DNA of 8,930 bases from Candidatus Pelagibacter sp. Lineage in GTDB: Bacteria > Pseudomonadota > Alphaproteobacteria > Pelagibacterales > Pelagibacteraceae. Below the pieces are notes generated by a model. It searched no databases and was not told the origin of the DNA. It saw nothing but the letters and a program-made list of their open reading frames with translations. The stretch lies in NCBI GenBank assembly GCA_002708525.1, contig PAOP01000006.1, forward strand, positions 1 through 8,930, read 5' to 3'. The position numbers and the translations under genes are program-made. Positions 4,922-8,930 of the stretch are shown here, in pieces (within the stretch, counting starts at the first letter, position 1; every line of letters starts with the position of its first letter).

Positions 4922-5641
4922 CTATTTTAATAAAAATTTTTTCCTTAAAACAAATCCAATTACGACTAAAATTATTAGTCCAATTATTGGTATATAAATA
5001 TTAGGAGAAAATATTAAATCAAAAAAACTTGGAACCTCAGTATTTTCTATTAAAAATTTATTAAGGCCTGCACCCAAGGATACCCCAACAAAAATTTGTG
5101 GTGTCATGCCAATTACTGAACCAAAAAAGAAATTTTTTACTTTTACATCGAAAATAGTTGGTAAAATATTTGAGATGAAAAAAGGTATACCTCCAACAAA
5201 TCTGTAAATTAAAAAAAAAGCAAACTCATTTCTCTTAAACTTTTTATTTAAACTTGAAAATTTTGAGGAAAATTTTTTTTCTACTAAATCCTTTAAAAAA
5301 AAATTTGCAAACATATAAAGTAATGTTGCACCAATAGATAGTCCAAAAACTGCCAAAAGAGTAGCAATCCATTTCCCAAATATAAATCCACCTATCAAAA
5401 TAATAGGAGTTCCAAATCCTAATAACAATACCCATATTATAGTTCCAACTAAAAATAAAATACTACTTATAATTATATTACTATCTTTTATTTTCTCTAA
5501 AGTGTCTCTATGAGTTTGGATGAGTTTGTAACTAGTAAAATCATTGATAGAAAATTTAGTAAAAAAAAACCATAAAAAAACAGATATGATCAACAGATAT
5601 ATAAGCCCCAAAGCTACCTTAATTTTTTTTTCTTTTTCCAT
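4922..5641 (-). CDS. TVP38/TMEM64 (VTT domain) membrane protein
   Basis: This 239-aa inner-membrane protein belongs to the VTT/DedA-like superfamily, members of which are linked to lipid flipping or membrane homeostasis; the substrate here is unknown. Hydrophobic segments lie at about 10-28, 55-76, 79-116 (the G-F-G-T-P-I-I-L-I-G-G-F-I-F-G re-entrant pattern), 140-160 and 213-232. The family motif R-F-V-G-G-I-P-F-F-I-S-N (147-158), followed by a V-K-x-x-x-F-F-x-G-S-x-I-G-M-T-P segment (168-181) and G-x-S-L-G-A-G-L (186-193), is the best evidence. The tail after the last membrane segment is short and basic, so it probably faces the cytoplasm. It is a single gene, convergent with tRNA-Thr and divergent from rpmH; no Shine-Dalgarno is seen. 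Confidence 0.85.
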   Translation of the reverse strand: MEKEKKIKVALGLIYLLIISVFLWFFFTKFSINDFTSYKLIQTHRDTLEKIKDSNIIISSILFLVGTIIWVLLLGFGTPIILIGGFIFGKWIATLLAVFGLSIGATLLYMFANFFLKDLVEKKFSSKFSSLNKKFKRNEFAFFLIYRFVGGIPFFISNILPTIFDVKVKNFFFGSVIGMTPQIFVGVSLGAGLNKFLIENTEVPSFFDLIFSPNIYIPIIGLIILVVIGFVLRKKFLLK

Positions 5642-5665
5642 ATAGTTTTAACTTATTAAAAATAG

Positions 5666-5699
5666 CTGTACTTATATATATATATTTGTATAAGTACGG
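5666..5699. repeat. palindrome in the divergent promoter region upstream of rpmH
   Basis: GTACTTATA (5668-5676) and TATAAGTAC (5689-5697) are perfect reverse complements. One T-G wobble and one more C-G pair extend the arms to 11 bp, with a 12-nt loop TATATATATTTG. It lies in the 83-nt gap between the VTT gene (start at 5641) and rpmH (start at 5725). It could be an operator for one or both genes, overlapping AT-rich -10 boxes on the two strands, or a leader hairpin. Confidence 0.7.
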
Positions 5700-5724
5700 A
5701 AATTTAACATTAATTTAATTTACT

Positions 5725-5859
5725 ATGAAAAGAACCTGGCAACCATCTAAAAAAAAGAGAAGTAAAAAACATGGATTTAGATCAAGAATGTCAACGAAAA
5801 AAAGACAAAAAGTTCTAAAGAATAGAAGACAAAAAGGAAGAAAAAAACTAGCCGTTTAA
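5725..5859 (+). CDS. rpmH: 50S ribosomal protein L34 (bL34)
   Basis: The 44-aa protein has the exact family length and signature: M-K-R-T-W-Q-P-S at the start, then a Lys/Arg-rich body with H-G-F-R-S-R-M (16-22) and the closing G-R-K-K-L. It is a structural protein of the large subunit, buried among 23S rRNA helices. It opens the plus-strand run rpmH-rnpA-yidD-yidC-argB. Its TAA overlaps the rnpA ATG by 1 nt. No Shine-Dalgarno precedes the ATG; the leader is T/A-rich and has the 5666-5699 palindrome upstream. Confidence 0.98.
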   Translation: MKRTWQPSKKKRSKKHGFRSRMSTKKRQKVLKNRRQKGRKKLAV

Positions 5860-6200
5860 TGAAGATTAAAATTTCAAGTCTTAAAAAAAGTGAAGATTTT
5901 AAGAATTTATTAACTGGAAAAAAAGTTTCAAATAAATATTTAACAATTTTTTATAAATCAATATCAATAAAAAATAGTAAAAATTTAAATATTAGTTTTG
6001 TAACAAAAAAAAAAATTGGTAATGCAGTTAAAAGAAATAAAATCAAAAGAAGATTAAGAAATATTATGCATGATGCCTTAAAGAAAATAGATTTGAATTT
6101 AAACTATTCGTACTTATTAATCGCAAAGGTATCTGTCCTCGAAGATGAATATACGAGAATTAAAGAAAATATTTTTAAAGACCTAATAAAGATTATTTAA
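5859..6200 (+). CDS. rnpA: ribonuclease P protein component
   Basis: RnpA is the small basic subunit of RNase P that helps the catalytic RNA remove 5' leaders from tRNA precursors, such as the three tRNAs in this window. The 113-aa length and strong positive charge fit. The hallmark R-N-x-x-K-R-R-L-R motif is present at 59-67 (R-N-K-I-K-R-R-L-R), preceded by the F-V-T-K-K-K-I-G-N-A-V-K strand/helix entry (48-58). The rest is poorly conserved and Lys/Asn/Ile-rich, as usual for this family in AT-rich genomes. The ATG overlaps the rpmH stop and yidD begins 1 nt after its stop. Confidence 0.96.
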   Translation: MKIKISSLKKSEDFKNLLTGKKVSNKYLTIFYKSISIKNSKNLNISFVTKKKIGNAVKRNKIKRRLRNIMHDALKKIDLNLNYSYLLIAKVSVLEDEYTRIKENIFKDLIKII

Positions 6201-6201
6201 T

Positions 6202-6435
6202 ATGAAAAAAATTTTAATTAGTTTAGTAAAAATTTATAAATACTTAATATCACCATTAATAGGTAATAATTGTAGATACCTTCCAACTTGTTCAGAGTAT
6301 TTTATAGACTCTTTAAACGAGTATGGAGCTGTAAAAGGGTCACTAAAAGGCATTAAAAGAATACTATCTTGTCATCCTATTAAAGTTCTTGGAGGTGGTG
6401 AAGGATTAGACCCAGTGAAAAAAAAAATTAAATAA
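6202..6435 (+). CDS. yidD: membrane protein insertion efficiency factor YidD
   Basis: YidD is a small membrane-associated protein that assists YidC-dependent insertion. The 77-aa length fits. Visible are an amphipathic/hydrophobic N-terminus (1-20) with Y-L-I-S-P-L, the C-R-Y-x-P-T-C-S motif (24-31), Y-G-x-x-K-G-x-x-x-G-I-K-R-I-L-S-C-H-P (41-59) and the G-G-x-x-x-D-P-V end (65-72). The three conserved cysteines C24, C30 and C57 are all present. It sits 1 nt from both rnpA and yidC. Confidence 0.97.
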   Translation: MKKILISLVKIYKYLISPLIGNNCRYLPTCSEYFIDSLNEYGAVKGSLKGIKRILSCHPIKVLGGGEGLDPVKKKIK

Positions 6436-6436
6436 T

Positions 6437-8116
6437 ATGGATTCGAAAAATGTAATTGCCGCTATATCTTTAAGTGCTGCCGTGATTATTCTTTATGGAC
6501 TTTTCTTTGCTCCCGCTCCAGATCCAAGTAAATTACAAAAAAAACAAAATACAACTTTAGAAACAACAACAGATACTCCCTCTTTAGTTCAAAATTTAGA
6601 GGTTGAAAAAATTTCTAGAGATGAGGCTTTATTAGCTGAAGATCGAATTGATTTTGAAAATGAAAATATTAAAGGGTCAATCTCATTAGTTGGTGCACAC
6701 ATAGATGACCTAACTTTTAAAAAATATACTGAAACATTAAATGGAAAAGATAATGTAATACTTTTAAATCCAAAAAAGTCAGAAAATGGATATTACGTTG
6801 AAACTGGTTGGGCTACTGCCAATAAAGATATTGAATTACCAAATTCAAATTCAATATGGAAAGTTGAAGGAAATTCAAAACTCACACCAAATTCATCAAT
6901 AAAATTAGTCTGGGAAAATAGACAAAATATAATTTTTGAGAAAGAAATTAAAATTGATGATCAGTTTTTGTTTACTGTTGATCAAAGAATAATTAATAAC
7001 TCTGAAAAAACTTATAATTTTTACCCTTATGGTCAAATTATAAGAAATATAGCTCCAGATGTAACAGACTTTTATATTCTTCATGAAGGATTATTAGGTG
7101 TTTTTGATGATCAGTTAGTTGAAAAAGATTATGATGACATAGAGGATAAAAAATATACGGTTAATGCTAATTCTGGATGGTTAGGAATTACTGATAAATA
7201 TTGGATAACAAGTTTAGTTCCTGAAAAAAATAAAAAATTTAAATCAGAATTTGATTATAAAAATAAATTTAAAGCTAACTTTATAGAGACCAGTGCAACT
7301 GAAGTCAGATCCAATGAGACAAAATCAAATAAGATTAAAATTATAGTAGCAGCAAAAGAAGTCAATGTAATTGATGGCTATGCTGAAACTCTTGATATTA
7401 GTAAATATGATTTGGCGATAGATTGGGGTTGGTTTTACTGGCTTGTTAAACCAGGTTTTTTTATAATTAATTATTTTTTTCAACTTACTGGTAACTTTGG
7501 AATAGCAATAATATTAATTACTATATGTATAAGAATAGTATTTTTTCCATTGGCAAATTATTCATTTAAATCAATGGCAAGAATGAAAGTATTGCAGCCT
7601 GAAATGGCAAGACTTAAAGAGCTTCACAAAGAGGATAAAATGAAGCTTCAACAAGCAATGATGGCTTTATATAAAAAAGAGAAAGTAAATCCAGTGAGTG
7701 GATGTCTGCCAATATTTATTCAAATTCCATTCTTTTTTGCAATATATAAAATGTTATTCGTTACAATTGAAATGAGGCATCAGCCATTCTTTGGGTGGAT
7801 AAAAGATTTATCAGAAAGAGATCCTACATCAATATTTAATCTTTTTGGCTTAATTCCTTGGGATCCACCATCATTTTTAATAATTGGAGCTTGGCCAGTG
7901 GCAATGGGAGTCACAATGTGGTTACAACAAAAGCTTAATCCAACGCCACCTGACCCTATACAACAAAAAATATTTATGTTTTTTCCATTATTTTTAACTG
8001 TAATATTAGCTCCATTTCCCTCAGGCTTAGTCGTCTACTGGACTTTTAATAATATACTTACTATGGCACAACAGTATTTTATTATTAAAAGAACTACCGT
8101 TAAAACTGTACAATAA
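6437..8116 (+). CDS. yidC: membrane protein insertase YidC/Oxa1
   Basis: YidC inserts and folds inner-membrane proteins, alone or with SecYEG. The 559-aa length is the long Gram-negative form. An uncleaved N-terminal membrane segment lies at about 7-25; a periplasmic beta-rich domain follows from about 60 to 320; and the insertase core with five membrane segments covers 335-550. Core features are the conserved groove arginine R366 in I-C-I-R-I-V-F-F-P-L, the cytoplasmic helical hairpin (378-418, R-M-K-V-L-Q-P-E to K-K-E-K-V-N-P), S-G-C-L-P (421-425), L-I-P-W-D-P-P (472-478) and the last segment P-S-G-L-V-V-Y-W-T-F-N-N (528-539). It follows yidD by 1 nt and is followed by argB after 2 nt. Confidence 0.98.
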   Translation: MDSKNVIAAISLSAAVIILYGLFFAPAPDPSKLQKKQNTTLETTTDTPSLVQNLEVEKISRDEALLAEDRIDFENENIKGSISLVGAHIDDLTFKKYTETLNGKDNVILLNPKKSENGYYVETGWATANKDIELPNSNSIWKVEGNSKLTPNSSIKLVWENRQNIIFEKEIKIDDQFLFTVDQRIINNSEKTYNFYPYGQIIRNIAPDVTDFYILHEGLLGVFDDQLVEKDYDDIEDKKYTVNANSGWLGITDKYWITSLVPEKNKKFKSEFDYKNKFKANFIETSATEVRSNETKSNKIKIIVAAKEVNVIDGYAETLDISKYDLAIDWGWFYWLVKPGFFIINYFFQLTGNFGIAIILITICIRIVFFPLANYSFKSMARMKVLQPEMARLKELHKEDKMKLQQAMMALYKKEKVNPVSGCLPIFIQIPFFFAIYKMLFVTIEMRHQPFFGWIKDLSERDPTSIFNLFGLIPWDPPSFLIIGAWPVAMGVTMWLQQKLNPTPPDPIQQKIFMFFPLFLTVILAPFPSGLVVYWTFNNILTMAQQYFIIKRTTVKTVQ

Positions 8117-8118
8117 AA

Positions 8119-8930
8119 ATGGAGATAGATAAAATTCTACCTAATGGTGGTCCTTCCATTGATGGAGTTAAAAAATATTTAGAAAAATATAAAAATGAAT
8201 TGATTGTAATTAAATATGGGGGAAATGTTTTTATTGATAGAAATATTTTTAATAATTTTATATCAGATATAAGTATCCTAAATAAGTTGGGGCTTTCGAT
8301 TGTAGTAGTGCATGGAGGCGGCCCAAGAATAAAAAGGGAGTTAGAAAAGTCAAATATTCAATCAAAATTTATAAGAGGACTGAGGGTAACTGACGAAAAA
8401 ATTATAAATATAGTCGAAGATGTACTTATTGATTTTAACATTGATATCGTTAATTCTTTATTCAAAATAGGTACAAATGCGGTTTCAATAAATACAAAAA
8501 AAAATAATATAATTGAAGTTGTTCCTGAAGCAGCAGAACTTGGGTTTGTTGGAATACCAAATAAAATAAATGTAGATTTATTAAAAAAATTTATTAAAGA
8601 TAATCTAATTCCCATAGTATCTCCATTGGGATTGGGCAAAAAAAATCAAACATATAATATAAATGGAGACATAGCTGCAGGTGCAATAGCAAAATCCTTA
8701 AGGTGTAGAAGATTATTGTTAATGACGAATGTAGAGGGTGTTTTAGATAAAGAAAAAAAACTAATTGAAGAAATTTCATCATCAGAAATTTTAGAAATGA
8801 TTAATAACGAAACTATAACAGAAGGAATGATACCTAAAATAAATACTTGCTTGGATTCAGTTAAGAATGGTGTCACAGCAGTTGGTATTATTGATGGAAG
8901 AAAAAAACATTCAATTCTTTTTGAATTATT
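8119..8930 (+). CDS. argB: acetylglutamate kinase, 3' end outside window
   Basis: ArgB phosphorylates N-acetylglutamate with ATP, the second step of arginine synthesis. The frame runs from ATG at 8119 to the window end with no stop (270 codons), so perhaps 20-30 residues are missing. Motifs are V-I-K-Y-G-G-N (30-36, K32 catalytic), V-V-V-H-G-G-G-P (62-69), G-L-R-V-T-D (87-92), N-G-D-I-A-A-G-A-I-A (182-191, with D184), M-T-N-V-E-G-V-L-D (202-210) and E-G-M-I-P-K (235-240, K240 catalytic). About 28 residues precede the core, resembling the N-terminal helix of the arginine-inhibited hexameric type, so feedback control is possible. It lies 2 nt after yidC; the yihA/engB gene common at this point in Alphaproteobacteria is absent. 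Confidence 0.97.
   Translation, partial: MEIDKILPNGGPSIDGVKKYLEKYKNELIVIKYGGNVFIDRNIFNNFISDISILNKLGLSIVVVHGGGPRIKRELEKSNIQSKFIRGLRVTDEKIINIVEDVLIDFNIDIVNSLFKIGTNAVSINTKKNNIIEVVPEAAELGFVGIPNKINVDLLKKFIKDNLIPIVSPLGLGKKNQTYNINGDIAAGAIAKSLRCRRLLLMTNVEGVLDKEKKLIEEISSSEILEMINNETITEGMIPKINTCLDSVKNGVTAVGIIDGRKKHSILFEL

Noticed and set aside
5244..5435. Minus-strand ORF inside the VTT gene
   Set aside because: It is an alternative frame of the same strand within a gene with clear family motifs.
8358..8876. Three minus-strand ORFs opposite the right end
   Set aside because: They are antisense to argB, whose kinase motifs are intact through the whole stretch.
1..8930. Mobile element, prophage, CRISPR or defence island
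   Set aside because: No transposase, integrase, spaced direct repeats or foreign composition; all large genes are core housekeeping genes in familiar order.

Overview
The window looks like a chromosomal segment of a streamlined, very AT-rich alphaproteobacterium, most likely of the SAR11/Pelagibacterales type. The grounds are the strong A/T bias in both coding and spacer DNA, intergenic gaps of only a few bases, many 1-8 nt start/stop overlaps, lysine/isoleucine/asparagine-rich proteins, and gene orders typical of Alphaproteobacteria (murA-DUF2948-hisD-infA, and rpmH-rnpA-yidD-yidC followed by argB). The lineage call is inference from these traits, not from a database match.

Left part (1-4762, all on the minus strand). 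Read in the direction of transcription, the run is: a 67-aa basic protein, an overlapping 35-aa basic protein too short for most gene callers, dcd (dCTP deaminase), murA (first committed step of peptidoglycan synthesis), a DUF2948 protein, hisD (last enzyme of histidine synthesis), infA (translation initiation factor IF-1, with a TTG start) and tRNA-Phe(GAA). These are packed so tightly that they probably form one operon. After a 115-nt spacer comes a cold-shock-domain gene, then a structured 228-nt non-coding stretch, then tRNA-His(GTG) at the window edge. The tRNA-His is of the unusual alphaproteobacterial kind with A73 and no C73.

Middle (4763-5724). tRNA-Thr(GGT) is on the plus strand, divergent from the 67-aa gene and ending 3 nt from the convergent 3' end of a TVP38/TMEM64 (VTT-domain) membrane protein gene. 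That gene diverges from rpmH across an 83-nt spacer carrying a near-perfect palindrome.

Right part (5725-8930, plus strand). rpmH, rnpA, yidD, yidC and the 5' 270 codons of argB follow with 0-2 nt gaps or a 1-nt overlap. They link a ribosomal protein, tRNA 5' processing and membrane-protein insertion to the second step of arginine synthesis. argB runs off the window.

No mobile element, CRISPR array, phage gene or defence system is visible. This is ordinary core genome. The points worth a second look are small: the tRNA-His identity elements, the structured spacer with a His-rich mini-ORF upstream of tRNA-His, hairpins in the csp leader and upstream of rpmH, the 35-aa overlapping gene and the TTG start of infA.
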